This document shows, piece by piece, positions 17,421-27,802 of a stretch of DNA of 64,000 nt (position 1 is its first letter; each line of letters starts with the position of its first letter). The notes below the pieces were generated by a model that was not told the DNA's origin, did no database searches, and saw only the letters and a list, made by a program, of their open reading frames with translations. This stretch comes from Chitinophaga polysaccharea. Lineage in GTDB: Bacteria; Bacteroidota; Bacteroidia; Chitinophagales; Chitinophagaceae. Made by a program: the position numbers and the translations under genes. The stretch spans positions 310,001 through 374,000 of the forward strand of contig NZ_CABFVU010000004.1 in the NCBI RefSeq assembly GCF_902150045.1, in the 5' to 3' direction.

Positions 17421-20400
17421 ATGGTCGATGAAAGTTTCTATTTAAGGCAATATGAATTACAGGAAAGGGATACCCGGCTGGTGATGGATGTGATGGCGCT
17501 ATACCTGTACCCGCTGGAAACATTTACCATTACCGACGCGGTGAACTGCGTGGAAAAAATGAAGGGGCTCAGGGTCGGCGAAATATTGAAACACCTGGTG
17601 GCCGCCGGATTGGCCATTAAAAATGTAACCGGTAATTACTCCCTGGTGCCGGAGATGGGATTTTTGCTTTTCCCGGTAATTATAAAACAGCCTGCCTATA
17701 CAGCGCTGCTGGAAAGAACGAGGTATGCAGTACACGCATTTTACAGCATGAGCGCCCGGCTGCAGGACCTGCAGCAGCTGCTCACTGCCTACTTTACCGG
17801 CAACCGCTCCCTGCTGTTGCCGCCGGTAAGGAAACTGGAATTGGAGCTTAATGAATACCAGCCCTATCTTTCCTACCTGTTGTATTACCCCGCCTACGAG
17901 GGATTGTTGCCTTTTTTCAGCCGGGAGAGCCTTGATAGAATGGTATCTTTCGCTTTAAAATATAACCTGCTGAAAATGCCCCCGGTGCAGGAACTGGAAA
18001 GTTTCCGCCGGCAATATGCCGCCGGTTTCCCGGAGCTGTTGCTGTTGCAGGGGCATCTTGACCTGCCTCCGGCAGATAATACAGCGGATGATTTGTATGC
18101 ACAGGCAGTGACGCTGTTATATAGCGGGCAACCTGCAAAAGCACTTTCCTGTTTTGAAAAGGGGATCAAACGTCAACGGCAGTACGATAAAAAGCATACC
18201 ATGCCACTGTCGCCGTTGTTTGCCTTTTATTACGCCTTTACACTGGCGGTATTGCCGGGTGAACAAACCAACCCGCTGATCGCTAAAATCATAACTGCTT
18301 ATGAGCGAAAGCTGTTTCCTGCCATCACTCCCGCGATTTGCCTGTTGCATTTTCATGCGGGCCGGAAGGAGAAGGGAGAACAGTTGCTGCTGCTGATCCT
18401 GGAAGGAGGAGAGAGCAACCTGCTGAGTTACCTGTCGGTATTGTGTTTGCAGCTGCTCCACCCCAAAAGTAAATTATTGCGCACTTTCAGTATTAATGCA
18501 GCGCGTTTGCTGTCGCTCGGCATGGAACGTCACTACCGGTTACTGACCTACGAGTATTTATATTTATTTAAGGGAGATGATTACCAGGGATATGAAAGCG
18601 TGTACCAGGAAGCTGGCAACATGATCAGCCATCCGCCTGTTTTTTCACAGATGGAGCAAACGCCGGACTGGGAGCGGTTACTAAACACCCTGCTGGGTGC
18701 TGATACCTATCTTGCAAAAAAAGAAAAGAATGCAGCAACTTCCCGGTTAATCTACCTGATAGATTTTGACCGGTATAAGATACAGCCGGTATTACAAACC
18801 TCCCAGGGCAATAATACGTGGAGCAGCGGTCGTAATGTAGCACTGAAAAAGCTGAAGGAAGGCAAGGCGGAAGCCATGACAGAACAGGATTTCAGGATAG
18901 GTGCCACTGTGCAGAAGGATCATTATTATAACTACGACGGCGAATCCTATTCTTTCGCGGAAACAGTATGGGAGGAAATTGCTGGCCACCCGCTGCTATT
19001 TTCTGCAGATGATATTTCTGTTTCCGTAGAAATTATAAAAGCGCAGCCGGAGCTGAGTGTGAACAGGTCGGGGCACGGATACACTTTCAGCGCCAACATA
19101 AACGATTATGTCAGCGAAACGGTGTTTGTAAAGGAGAGCAATACCCGCCTGAAGATCATCCATCTTACCGCCCAGCAGCGCCGTTTATTGCAAACACTGG
19201 AACAGATCCCTGTAGTGCCGGCAGCGGGTAAGGACAAGCTGACCCAGGTATTGAAAAGTATTGGCGCACACCTCACTATTCATGCTGATATGGGCGATAT
19301 CGCCAATATCAGCAAACGTCCGGGCGACAGCCGTATTGTTGTACAGCTTTTACCGCTGGGCGACGGGCTAAAGGCCGGTATTTATGTAAAACCCTTTACC
19401 AGCGATCCGCCGTATTGTAAACCCGGCACAGGAGCATATAATATTATTGGTATCAGTAACGGGGAGCGCTGGCAGGCAGTGCGAGACCTGGCTAAGGAAA
19501 AAGCCAATGTAACCACCCTGCTGCACCTCATCCAGGGCGCTATAGACCAGGACCTTTCCGACGATACCATCATTTTTGAAGACCCGCTGGATTGTTTGCA
19601 GTTGCTGGAAATAATTCACCAGCACCCCGAACTGGTGCGGGCAGAATGGCCCGAAGGAGAACGGTATAAAATAAGACAGCAGGCCGGCTTCCCGCAATTG
19701 CATATTTCACTGAAAGAAAAAGATCACTGGTTTATGTGTACCGGTGAATTAAAAATAGACGAGGCTACCGTACTGGCCCTGAAAGACCTACTGGATACTA
19801 CCCGCACGGTAAAGAAAAGGTTTATTGCGTTACAGAACGGGGAATACCTGGCATTAACGGGCGACTTACGCCGGCGGCTAAACGAAATGGCCAGCGTGGC
19901 TAATATTGACCGGGATAATATAAACATTCAGCCATATGCCCTGCCAGTGCTGGATGAGCTACTCGAACATGCCGGCAGTGTTGTTACAGATGCTGCATGG
20001 AAAGCCTTTGTAGATAAAAGGGCTGCTGCCATGGCGCTGGATATAACGGTGCCGGTTACACTCCAAACCACTTTACGCCCCTACCAGGAGGAAGGTTTCC
20101 GCTGGATGACCCACCTGGCCGCCTGGGGAGCCGGCGCCTGCCTGGCAGATGATATGGGATTGGGTAAAACCATACAGGCCATTGCATTGTTGCTGCAACG
20201 GGCAACTGATGGTCCTGCATTGGTTATTTGCCCGGCCTCTGTGGTGAACAACTGGAGCAATGAGATCAGCCGCTTTGCACCTACACTGAATGCAATATTC
20301 CTGCACAACGGCCGCCGTTCAGCTTTGATCAAAGGCGCCGGTCCTTTTGATGTGGTGATCACTACCTATGGTTTATTGCAATCAGAAGAAAAGTTGCTGG

Positions 20401-21443
20401 CCGCAGTAAAATGGCCTACACTGGTACTGGACGAAGCGCATATGATCAAGAACTTCCAGACAAAAACTTCCAAAGCGGCCATGTCGCTGCAGGCAGGATT
20501 TAAGCTCATGCTAACGGGAACGCCTATACAAAATCATATGGCGGAGATCTGGAACCTGTTTAACTTCCTCAATCCCGGGTTGCTGGGCACATTGGATCAT
20601 TTCAATAAACAATTTGTTTTCCCTTCGGTGAGAAACCCGGAAAGCACGGTGAAGCAGCACCTGAAAAAACTGATCTCACCGTTTATATTACGACGTACCA
20701 AAACGGGCGTGCTGGATGAGCTGCCGCCTAAAACGGAGATCGTGAAGCTGGTGAGCCTGTCGCCGGATGAAGCGTCGTTTTATGAAGCCCTGCGCAGGAA
20801 AGCGCTGGAAAACATCAAGGCGCAGGAGGGTAGCATGGCGCAGCAGCATATCCGCGCACTGGCGGAAATCAGCCGGTTGAGGATGGCGGCCTGTAACCCG
20901 CAGCTGGTAGATGCTGAGGTCGATATTCCATCTTCCAAATTAACAGTGTTCCGGGAAATTGTAGAAGAACTGGTATCGAACAATCACCGCGCGCTGGTGT
21001 TCAGCCAGTTTGTAAAACATCTCGACCTGGTGCGGGCGGCATTAGATCAGCAGGGAATTACTTATCTCTACCTAGATGGCAGCACGCCCATACCGCAGCG
21101 GGATAAGCTGGTAAAGGAGTTCCAGGCAGGTAGCGGGCAGTTGTTCCTGATCAGCCTCAAAGCAGGGGGGCTAGGCCTTAATTTAACGGCAGCAGATTAC
21201 GTGATCCATATGGACCCATGGTGGAACCCGGCTATTGAAGAGCAGGCATCCGACAGGGCACACCGTATTGGTCAAACCAGGCCAGTAACCATTTACCGGC
21301 TGGTGGCGCAATATACAATAGAAGAAAAGATCATTGCGCTGCATAACAGCAAGCGGGATCTGGCCGATCAGTTGCTCGAGGGCAGTGATCAGTCGGGGAA
21401 GCTGAGTGCAAAGGAACTGCTGAAGCTTATTGCAGAACGGTAG
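17421..21443 (+). CDS. SNF2-family (SWI2/SNF2) helicase-like ATPase
   Basis: About 1340 residues from the ATG at 17421. The ATPase occupies the C-terminal third: LADDMGLGKT near residue 910 (Walker A), LDEAH near 1003 (Walker B), LTGTPIQN, and the second RecA lobe with LFLISLKAGGLGLNL, MDPWWNP and RAHRIGQ. The 850-residue N-terminal part is Leu-rich and helical at first, then mixed. It has no SWIM zinc-finger pattern that I could see. Bacterial SNF2 proteins translocate on double-stranded DNA and are linked to repair, RNA polymerase recycling or defence. Nothing in the neighbourhood (sugar genes, a lipoprotein) suggests a defence island. It is single-gene, convergent with the SDR gene downstream. 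Confidence 0.92.
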   Translation: MVDESFYLRQYELQERDTRLVMDVMALYLYPLETFTITDAVNCVEKMKGLRVGEILKHLVAAGLAIKNVTGNYSLVPEMGFLLFPVIIKQPAYTALLERTRYAVHAFYSMSARLQDLQQLLTAYFTGNRSLLLPPVRKLELELNEYQPYLSYLLYYPAYEGLLPFFSRESLDRMVSFALKYNLLKMPPVQELESFRRQYAAGFPELLLLQGHLDLPPADNTADDLYAQAVTLLYSGQPAKALSCFEKGIKRQRQYDKKHTMPLSPLFAFYYAFTLAVLPGEQTNPLIAKIITAYERKLFPAITPAICLLHFHAGRKEKGEQLLLLILEGGESNLLSYLSVLCLQLLHPKSKLLRTFSINAARLLSLGMERHYRLLTYEYLYLFKGDDYQGYESVYQEAGNMISHPPVFSQMEQTPDWERLLNTLLGADTYLAKKEKNAATSRLIYLIDFDRYKIQPVLQTSQGNNTWSSGRNVALKKLKEGKAEAMTEQDFRIGATVQKDHYYNYDGESYSFAETVWEEIAGHPLLFSADDISVSVEIIKAQPELSVNRSGHGYTFSANINDYVSETVFVKESNTRLKIIHLTAQQRRLLQTLEQIPVVPAAGKDKLTQVLKSIGAHLTIHADMGDIANISKRPGDSRIVVQLLPLGDGLKAGIYVKPFTSDPPYCKPGTGAYNIIGISNGERWQAVRDLAKEKANVTTLLHLIQGAIDQDLSDDTIIFEDPLDCLQLLEIIHQHPELVRAEWPEGERYKIRQQAGFPQLHISLKEKDHWFMCTGELKIDEATVLALKDLLDTTRTVKKRFIALQNGEYLALTGDLRRRLNEMASVANIDRDNINIQPYALPVLDELLEHAGSVVTDAAWKAFVDKRAAAMALDITVPVTLQTTLRPYQEEGFRWMTHLAAWGAGACLADDMGLGKTIQAIALLLQRATDGPALVICPASVVNNWSNEISRFAPTLNAIFLHNGRRSALIKGAGPFDVVITTYGLLQSEEKLLAAVKWPTLVLDEAHMIKNFQTKTSKAAMSLQAGFKLMLTGTPIQNHMAEIWNLFNFLNPGLLGTLDHFNKQFVFPSVRNPESTVKQHLKKLISPFILRRTKTGVLDELPPKTEIVKLVSLSPDEASFYEALRRKALENIKAQEGSMAQQHIRALAEISRLRMAACNPQLVDAEVDIPSSKLTVFREIVEELVSNNHRALVFSQFVKHLDLVRAALDQQGITYLYLDGSTPIPQRDKLVKEFQAGSGQLFLISLKAGGLGLNLTAADYVIHMDPWWNPAIEEQASDRAHRIGQTRPVTIYRLVAQYTIEEKIIALHNSKRDLADQLLEGSDQSGKLSAKELLKLIAER

Positions 21444-21504
21444 TCCGGAACGCCTGTAATGTACTTCCCAACAGGGCGGCCCGGGCTTATCGCAAAGCAG
21501 CAGC

Positions 21505-22263
21505 TCAGAAAGGCGAAGGACTGATACTGGTCCATCCTCCATCAATAATAAGGCTTTGGCCGGTAATATGCCTTGCCTGGCCGGACACCAGGAATAACGC
21601 GGCGCTGGCAATATCCTGTGTATAGGCGGGGCGTCCCATAGGAGTGAGGCCCGACCATGTTTTTTCGTAAGAAGGATCATCCAGCGTACGTTCTGTGAGC
21701 GTAGCGCCGGGAGCAATGGTGTTCACGGTGATTTTGTAGGGAGATAATTCAATCACTAAATTTTTGGCGAGCATTTCCAGTGCTGCTTTACTCATACCGT
21801 AAGCAGCGAGATCTTTATGCGCCTGGTGGCCGGTTACGGAAGACATGAACAAAATGGAGCCGCCTTCAGCCTGTTGTTTCATCTGGTTGGCGGCAGCCTG
21901 CGCCAGGAAAAAAGTGCCGCCCAGGTTTACCTGCATCACACGGTTAAAGGCTTCCGGTGTATAGGTGAAAAAATCACCGAAGAGGGTGATCCCTGCATTG
22001 GCAATAACGATATCCAGCCGGCCGAATTGTGTAACAGCGGTGCTCACCATTTGCCGTATAAAGCTGATATCGCCGGAATCGCCGGGCAGCGGGATGCAGT
22101 GTCCCTTTGCGGCGGTAATGGCCTCTGCTGCCTGTTGGGCCAATGCTGTATCAATATCATTCAGGATAACGGTAGCTCCCTGTAATGCCAGTTGTTTGCT
22201 GATCTCGAACCCGATGCCCTGGCCCGCGCCGGTAACAATAGCTACTTTCTTATCAAATGTCAT
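21505..22263 (-). CDS. SDR-family NAD(P)-dependent oxidoreductase, probably sugar dehydrogenase
   Basis: 252 residues of the classical short-chain dehydrogenase type: cofactor motif TGAGQGIG at 11-18, NAG in IANAGI, catalytic Ser in MSSVTG, Tyr and Lys in YGMSK, and the C-terminal LIIDGGW. The acidic residue after strand 2 (LNDID) favours NAD over NADP. Its start lies 10 bases behind the stop of the IlvD/Edd dehydratase gene, so the two form an operon. With that partner it probably oxidises an aldose (arabinose, fucose, xylose or galactose type) at C1, or acts on a keto-deoxy acid later in the same route. Confidence 0.88.
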   Translation of the reverse strand: MTFDKKVAIVTGAGQGIGFEISKQLALQGATVILNDIDTALAQQAAEAITAAKGHCIPLPGDSGDISFIRQMVSTAVTQFGRLDIVIANAGITLFGDFFTYTPEAFNRVMQVNLGGTFFLAQAAANQMKQQAEGGSILFMSSVTGHQAHKDLAAYGMSKAALEMLAKNLVIELSPYKITVNTIAPGATLTERTLDDPSYEKTWSGLTPMGRPAYTQDIASAALFLVSGQARHITGQSLIIDGGWTSISPSPF

Positions 22264-22273
22264 AAGCCGTTTT

Positions 22274-23992
22274 TTAGTGTGAATCCCTGGTTACTTCGCT
22301 GCCGGAGCTGCCTTTGAGAAAGTCGAGGTCGGCGCCGAGATGTGCCTGCTCCACATGTTGTTGGTACAGCTGTACATAGCCCCTTGTTGATTGCGGGTAA
22401 ACCGGCTGCCAGGCTGCTTTCCTGCGGGTAATTTCTTCGGGGGAAACGGCGGCTTCCAACCTGCGTTGCTGTACATCCAGCGTAATGATATCCCCATCGC
22501 GGAGGATGGCGAGATTGCCTCCTGCAGCGGCTTCCGGCGATACGTGCAGTACTACGGTGCCAAAGCCGGTGCCGCTCATCCTTCCGTCGGAAATGCGCAC
22601 CATATCGGTAATACCTTTGGCCAGTAATTTCGCCGGCAGTCCCAGGTTGCCCACTTCAGGCATTCCCGGGTAACCTTTGGGTCCTACATTTTTTAGCACC
22701 AGCACACTGTTTTCATCCACATCCAGTGCAGGGTCATCGATCCGTTTTTTGTAATCGTCTATATCTTCAAACACCACCGCCTTGCCGGTATGCTTCATCA
22801 GGTGGGAGCTTGCCGCTGATGGTTTGATAACAGCGCCCTGTTCGCAGATATTGCCTTTCAGGACCACGATGCCCGATACCGTGTTAAAAGGATTATCCAT
22901 TGATGAAATGACATCTTTGTTATAGCTGACGGCATTCGTATAATTTGCTTCAATGGTTTTGCCATTGACGGTGATACAATCTTTGTGAAGATGATCCAGC
23001 AGGGCATTGATCACAGCGGGCAATCCGCCGGCATAATAAAGATCTTCCATGAAGTAACTGCCGGAGGGCTGGAGGTTGGCGATCAGCGGGATGTTGGCGG
23101 AAAATGTATCCATGTCCTGCAGGTCCAGCTCCACGCCTATACGGCCGGCAATGGCCAGTAAATGCAGTACGAAATTAGTGGAGCCGCCGATGGCTGCATT
23201 TACACGGATAGCGTTTTCAAAGGCTTCCCTTGTAAGGATATCTGTTAAGCGCCTGTTTTCCCGGACCATTTTTACTATCTCGCTTCCCGACAGGTGTGCC
23301 AGTATTTTACGGGCAGCATCCGGTGCGGGGATCGCTGCGTTCTGCGGCAGCGACAAGCCCAGGGATTCCACCATACAGGCCATGGTAGATGCAGTGCCCA
23401 TTACGGCGCAATGCCCGTCGCTGCGGCACATGCCGGCTTCAGCCATAGCCAGTTCTTCGTTGGTCATCCTGCCGGCCCTTACATCTTCACTGAACCGCCA
23501 GATATCGCTGGTGCCAATACTATTGCCCCGGTGCCTGCCTGTAAGCATCGCTCCCCCGGATACCACAATGGTAGGGATGTTTACACTGCAGGCGCCCATT
23601 ACCAATGCCGGTGTGGTTTTATCACAACCGCACAGCAGTACCACGCCATCGATGGGATTGGCGCGGATAGATTCTTCCACATCCATGCTCACCAGGTTAC
23701 GATACAACATGGCCGTAGGTTTGATCAGTGTTTCGCCTAACGACATTACCGGGAACTCCAGCGGGTAGCCACCGGCTTCAATCACACCCCGCTTCACGGA
23801 TTCTGCCAGTTCCCTGAAATGGGAATTGCAGGGCGTAAGTTCGGACCAGGTGTTGCAGATCCCTATAACAGGCTTGCCTTCCAGCTCGTGTTGGGGAATG
23901 CCCTGCTTCTTCAGCCAGGCGCGGTATATAAAACCATCTTTGCCTTCACGGCCAAACCAATTGGCGCTTCTAAGTGAGTTTTCGTGCTTCAT
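22274..23992 (-). CDS. IlvD/Edd-family dehydratase, probably sugar-acid dehydratase
   Basis: About 572 residues from the ATG at 23992 (MKHENSLRSANWFGRE). An in-frame start 16 codons upstream lacks conserved sequence. Iron-sulfur and active-site motifs are visible: GICNTWSELTPCNSH near 45-58, CGCDKTTPALVMGAC near 121-135, GMCRSDGHCAVMGTAS, and GRMSGTGFGTVVLH near the C-terminus. The arrangement is that of the sugar-acid branch (arabinonate, xylonate and fuconate dehydratases, usually [2Fe-2S]) rather than the valine-isoleucine enzyme, and no ilv gene is near. It converts an aldonate to a 2-keto-3-deoxy acid. Co-transcribed with the SDR gene. I saw no lactonase or aldolase beside it that would complete the pathway. 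Confidence 0.88.
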   Translation of the reverse strand: MKHENSLRSANWFGREGKDGFIYRAWLKKQGIPQHELEGKPVIGICNTWSELTPCNSHFRELAESVKRGVIEAGGYPLEFPVMSLGETLIKPTAMLYRNLVSMDVEESIRANPIDGVVLLCGCDKTTPALVMGACSVNIPTIVVSGGAMLTGRHRGNSIGTSDIWRFSEDVRAGRMTNEELAMAEAGMCRSDGHCAVMGTASTMACMVESLGLSLPQNAAIPAPDAARKILAHLSGSEIVKMVRENRRLTDILTREAFENAIRVNAAIGGSTNFVLHLLAIAGRIGVELDLQDMDTFSANIPLIANLQPSGSYFMEDLYYAGGLPAVINALLDHLHKDCITVNGKTIEANYTNAVSYNKDVISSMDNPFNTVSGIVVLKGNICEQGAVIKPSAASSHLMKHTGKAVVFEDIDDYKKRIDDPALDVDENSVLVLKNVGPKGYPGMPEVGNLGLPAKLLAKGITDMVRISDGRMSGTGFGTVVLHVSPEAAAGGNLAILRDGDIITLDVQQRRLEAAVSPEEITRRKAAWQPVYPQSTRGYVQLYQQHVEQAHLGADLDFLKGSSGSEVTRDSH

Positions 23993-24223
23993 AACGGGAG
24001 TAGATAATTTCAAAAAGATACAATAAAATATGGATTTCAAAAATGAAGCTGCATGATTATCCCATCTTACTACCGGTTATCTTTTTATTAATATTCTTTC
24101 TCTACATGATAAGTAGGGTGTCCATTTAACAGATGTTTATCACACATGGCAACATAAGTTCAATTTTTATTATAGAATTTTAATTTCATAGCATCTGTAC
24201 CCAATAACCTGTATACTCCACAA

Positions 24224-26998
24224 ATGAAGAAACTATCAGGACTGATTCTCTGTATGGTCATTACGCATTGCTGCCTGGCGCAGCATGCCTCCGTTAAGGG
24301 TAATGTATCAGACACACTTAATCACGTGCAGTTATCCAGATCAGTAGTAGCGCTGCTGCAGGCAAAAGATTCCATTTTATATAAATTTACCAGGAGCGAT
24401 GAAAAAGGACAGTTTGAATTAAAGAACCTCAGGGCAGGAAAATATCTGCTGATGATCACTTACCCTGCTTTTGCGGATTACGTAGAGCCGTTAACGTTGT
24501 CGGACACCTCCACGGTACAACTGGATAAAATTATGCTGACGCTGAAATCCCGTTTACTGCATGAAGTAGTGATACAGCAAAAGGTAGCCGCCATAAAAAT
24601 GAAGGGGGATACTACAGAGTTCAACGCCGACAGCTACAAAACCGCCCCCAATGCCTCTGTGGAAGAATTGCTGAAGAAACTGCCGGGTATACAGGTAAAT
24701 GGTAAAGGGCAAATTACCGCCCAGGGGGAAACGGTAAAAAAGGTATTGGTAGATGGAGAAGAATTTTTTGGAGATGATCCTACGCTGGTTACCAAAAACC
24801 TGCGGGCGGATATGGTGGATAAGGTTCAACTGTATGATAAAAAAAGTGACCAGGCTGCTTTTACAGGTATTGATAATGGGGAGCGGTCGAAAACCATTAA
24901 CATCCAGCTAAAGGAAGATAAGAAGCGCGGCTATTTTGGAAAAGTGGCGGCAGGCGCCGGTGATAATGGCTTTCACGACAGCCAGGGTATGCTGAATATA
25001 TTCCGGGGAAAAAAGAAGCTGGCTGCCTTTGGCATTGTGTCCAACACCGGTAAGGTAGGGTTGGATTGGGGCGACCGGGAGAAATTCGGCTCCGGCAACG
25101 GGGAGATTTCTTTCAATGATGATGGCGATGTGGAGTTTAGCTTCCGGGGAGATGAACTGGATAGCTGGGATGGCCGTTATCGGGGAGACGGATACCCGTT
25201 GGTACAAACCGGGGGATTGCACTATTCCGATAAATGGGACAGGGACCGGCAGAATGTGAATGGCAACTATAAAATAATGAAGCTGTATATAGATGGGAAC
25301 AGCGAGAACATGTCGCAGAATATCTTACAGGATACTATCTATTACAATCATTCCAAAGAAAATTTTCATAACAACATTCTCAGGAACCGTTTGAATGGCA
25401 GCTATGAGCGGCAGTTTGATTCTACTTCTTCCATCAAGTTACAGGTAGATGGGGGCCTGGATCACAAAATATCCAATATGCTCAGCTCCAGCGGTATGGA
25501 GCTGAATGATATGGTGGTAAACCGCGGGGAACGTAAAACCTCGAATGTATCGGACGTTGGAAGCATGAACGCCAATTTGCTCTGGCGTAAGAAACTGAAG
25601 AAGAAAGGACGCACCCTGTCGCTAGACCTTGCGGAGAATTATTCCAGGACCAACGGGGAAGGAATGCTGGATGCCTATACAGAATATTATAAGCAGGGGA
25701 AGCTGGATTCTGTACAGAACATAGATCAGCTTAAAACCACCAATAATGAAAGCATCAGCATTATCAGCAATCTTACTTATACAGAGCCCTTGTCGCTATC
25801 GTCTTCCCTGTTGTTTAACTATGGCATTAATATAGATAACAATCATTCCAACAGGAATTCCTATAACAAACGGCCCGATGGTAAATACAGCGACCTGGAC
25901 TCTTTATATAGTAACGACTATGCTTTTAACATACTGACCCACAAAGGTGGTATCCGTTATGGCTATACGAAAAATAAGATCCGTATTAATATAGGCGGCA
26001 ACATAGGACTTACCAGTTTCAGCCAGAAAGATATGTTCCGGAATAACGAAGTGAAGCGCGATTTTGTTAACTGGTATCCCCGGGCGATGTTCCGGTATAG
26101 TTTTTCGCAGCAGCGCCGCCTTACCGTGGAATATAACGGTTATACCCGTCAGCCTGGCATTGAGCAGCTGCAACCTATCCGCGTGAATGATGATCCGCTT
26201 AACCTGCAGATTGGTAACCCATCATTAAAACCATCTTTCAATAATAATTTCAATATTAATTTTTCCGATTTTAAGGTAATGACAGGCAGGAGCATCTGGG
26301 GGTCGGTGTCGTTTGAATCTACCACCAACGCCATCAGCGACAGGAGCGTGGTGGATACATCCGGTGTAAGTACCAGCCAGGCAGTGAATGTGGATGGAAA
26401 CAGGAGTGGCCGGTTTAACTTGTATGTAGGCTGGAAGATAAACCCATGGGACCTGAGAGTGGGGGCAAATACCAACGGTGGACTGAACAGGAACGTAAAT
26501 TATGTGAACGGGTTGCTGAATGTCACAAATTCTTCCAATGCAGGACTGGGTATTAATGTGAATAAGTACAAGGACAAGAAATATGAGTACTCCTTTGAGG
26601 CGGAAGCCAATTTTAACAACAGCGTATCCTCTGTGAATAAAGCATTACGTACCCAATACTGGACCTATAGTGTCTCACCCAACGTGAGCTTCTTCCTGCC
26701 GCTTAAATTTGTATTGCATGCGGATATGAACTATAATATCCGCCAGAAAACACCTGTGTTTACCACCAACAATAATGTCGCTATCCTGAATGCTTACGTG
26801 GCGAAAAAGTTTGGAAAGAAGGAACTGGTGCAGCTTAATTTCTCTGTGAATGATATCCTCAACCAGAATATAGGTTTCAGCAGATCAATGCAAACGAATA
26901 CTATCGTTCAGCGGACATACAGTACTATCGGCCGTTATGGCCTGTTGTCTTTTATCTGGAACTTTAACAAGTTAGGCGCCGGCGCCCCTAAACAATAG
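24224..26998 (+). CDS. Outer-membrane beta-barrel family protein (TonB-receptor-like)
   Basis: 924 residues: signal peptide ending CCLAQ, a carboxypeptidase-regulatory-like domain (residues about 22-110), a reduced plug (EELLKKLPGIQVNGKGQI, KKVLVDGEEFFGDDP) and a long beta-barrel with alternating aromatic strands (OMP_b-brl_3 type). It lacks the SusC signature and has no SusD partner. Four bases after its stop begins a GLPGLI-family gene, a pairing seen often in Bacteroidota. The substrate is unknown. The barrel ends without the classic terminal Phe (last residues LGAGAPKQ), which is unusual for TonB receptors but common in this family. Confidence 0.88.
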   Translation: MKKLSGLILCMVITHCCLAQHASVKGNVSDTLNHVQLSRSVVALLQAKDSILYKFTRSDEKGQFELKNLRAGKYLLMITYPAFADYVEPLTLSDTSTVQLDKIMLTLKSRLLHEVVIQQKVAAIKMKGDTTEFNADSYKTAPNASVEELLKKLPGIQVNGKGQITAQGETVKKVLVDGEEFFGDDPTLVTKNLRADMVDKVQLYDKKSDQAAFTGIDNGERSKTINIQLKEDKKRGYFGKVAAGAGDNGFHDSQGMLNIFRGKKKLAAFGIVSNTGKVGLDWGDREKFGSGNGEISFNDDGDVEFSFRGDELDSWDGRYRGDGYPLVQTGGLHYSDKWDRDRQNVNGNYKIMKLYIDGNSENMSQNILQDTIYYNHSKENFHNNILRNRLNGSYERQFDSTSSIKLQVDGGLDHKISNMLSSSGMELNDMVVNRGERKTSNVSDVGSMNANLLWRKKLKKKGRTLSLDLAENYSRTNGEGMLDAYTEYYKQGKLDSVQNIDQLKTTNNESISIISNLTYTEPLSLSSSLLFNYGINIDNNHSNRNSYNKRPDGKYSDLDSLYSNDYAFNILTHKGGIRYGYTKNKIRINIGGNIGLTSFSQKDMFRNNEVKRDFVNWYPRAMFRYSFSQQRRLTVEYNGYTRQPGIEQLQPIRVNDDPLNLQIGNPSLKPSFNNNFNINFSDFKVMTGRSIWGSVSFESTTNAISDRSVVDTSGVSTSQAVNVDGNRSGRFNLYVGWKINPWDLRVGANTNGGLNRNVNYVNGLLNVTNSSNAGLGINVNKYKDKKYEYSFEAEANFNNSVSSVNKALRTQYWTYSVSPNVSFFLPLKFVLHADMNYNIRQKTPVFTTNNNVAILNAYVAKKFGKKELVQLNFSVNDILNQNIGFSRSMQTNTIVQRTYSTIGRYGLLSFIWNFNKLGAGAPKQ

Positions 26999-27002
26999 TT
27001 TT

Positions 27003-27779
27003 ATGAAAAATACCAGTATGAAAATTCGTATGCTCCTGGCCGTTATACTATGTGTAGCTGTAGCTTTTTCTGCCCGGGCGCAGCATACCACATTTTTAGA
27101 GCAGGGCCGGATAGAATTTGAGAAGCGGGTGAACCTGTTTGCCCGTATGGATGAACAGAGTAAGGGACAGGAAAGTTCATGGACAGATATGTTGAAAAAG
27201 GGAATGTCGCAATACCAGGTCACTTATTTCGATTATTCATTTTCACGTCAGACATCATTGTATAAACCCGGCAGGGAGAATCCCGATAACAAGAAGCCGA
27301 TATGGGAATCAGCCCCGGCAGAAGTAAACGTGGTGTATTCCCGGCTGGATAATATGCAGAGTATTTCACAGAAGCAGGTATTTGAGCAGATGTACCTGGT
27401 AAAGGATTCCATGCGGCAGATCCGTTGGAAGATCACAGATGAAACCCGTAACATCGCCGGGTTTGATTGCCGGCGTGCAAATGCCATTATCATGGATTCT
27501 ATTTACGTGGTGGCATTTTATACGGATGCGATTGTTACGCCGGGCGGCCCGGAATCGTTTAGTGGTCTTCCTGGTATGATCCTGGGAGTAGCCCTGCCGC
27601 ATGAGCATATTACCTGGTTTGCTACCAAGGTATTGGTTGATGATATCAGAGAAGAAGCGCTGAAGCCGCCGGTAAAAGGGAAGCCCGTAGATAATAAAGG
27701 GCTTTCCGAATCCATTTCAAAAGTACTTGGTAAGTGGGGAAATTATGGAAGTGCGTATATCAGGGCAATTATGTTATAA
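27003..27779 (+). CDS. GLPGLI-family secreted protein
   Basis: 258 residues with a signal peptide ending SARAQ. The name-giving motif appears as SFSGLPGMILG near residue 185. The preceding part has the family's beta-rich region (YQVTYFDYSF, VNVVYSRLDN, WKITDETRNIAGFDCRRA). Function is not known for the family. Members usually stand beside an outer-membrane beta-barrel gene, as here. The start at 27003 lies 4 bases behind that gene's stop, which shows an operon. A second ATG six codons on would leave a shorter signal peptide. Confidence 0.88.
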   Translation: MKNTSMKIRMLLAVILCVAVAFSARAQHTTFLEQGRIEFEKRVNLFARMDEQSKGQESSWTDMLKKGMSQYQVTYFDYSFSRQTSLYKPGRENPDNKKPIWESAPAEVNVVYSRLDNMQSISQKQVFEQMYLVKDSMRQIRWKITDETRNIAGFDCRRANAIIMDSIYVVAFYTDAIVTPGGPESFSGLPGMILGVALPHEHITWFATKVLVDDIREEALKPPVKGKPVDNKGLSESISKVLGKWGNYGSAYIRAIML

Positions 27780-27802
27780 TTGCATATTGATTTGAACGGA
27801 GA

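Noticed and set aside
17421..21443. SNF2 protein as part of a phage-defence system
   Set aside because: The neighbours are a lipoprotein and sugar-metabolism genes. No nuclease, methylase or other defence partner was seen.
22274..23992. Dihydroxy-acid dehydratase IlvD for valine/isoleucine synthesis
   Set aside because: There are no ilv neighbours, the gene is paired with an SDR, and the motifs fit the sugar-acid dehydratase branch better.
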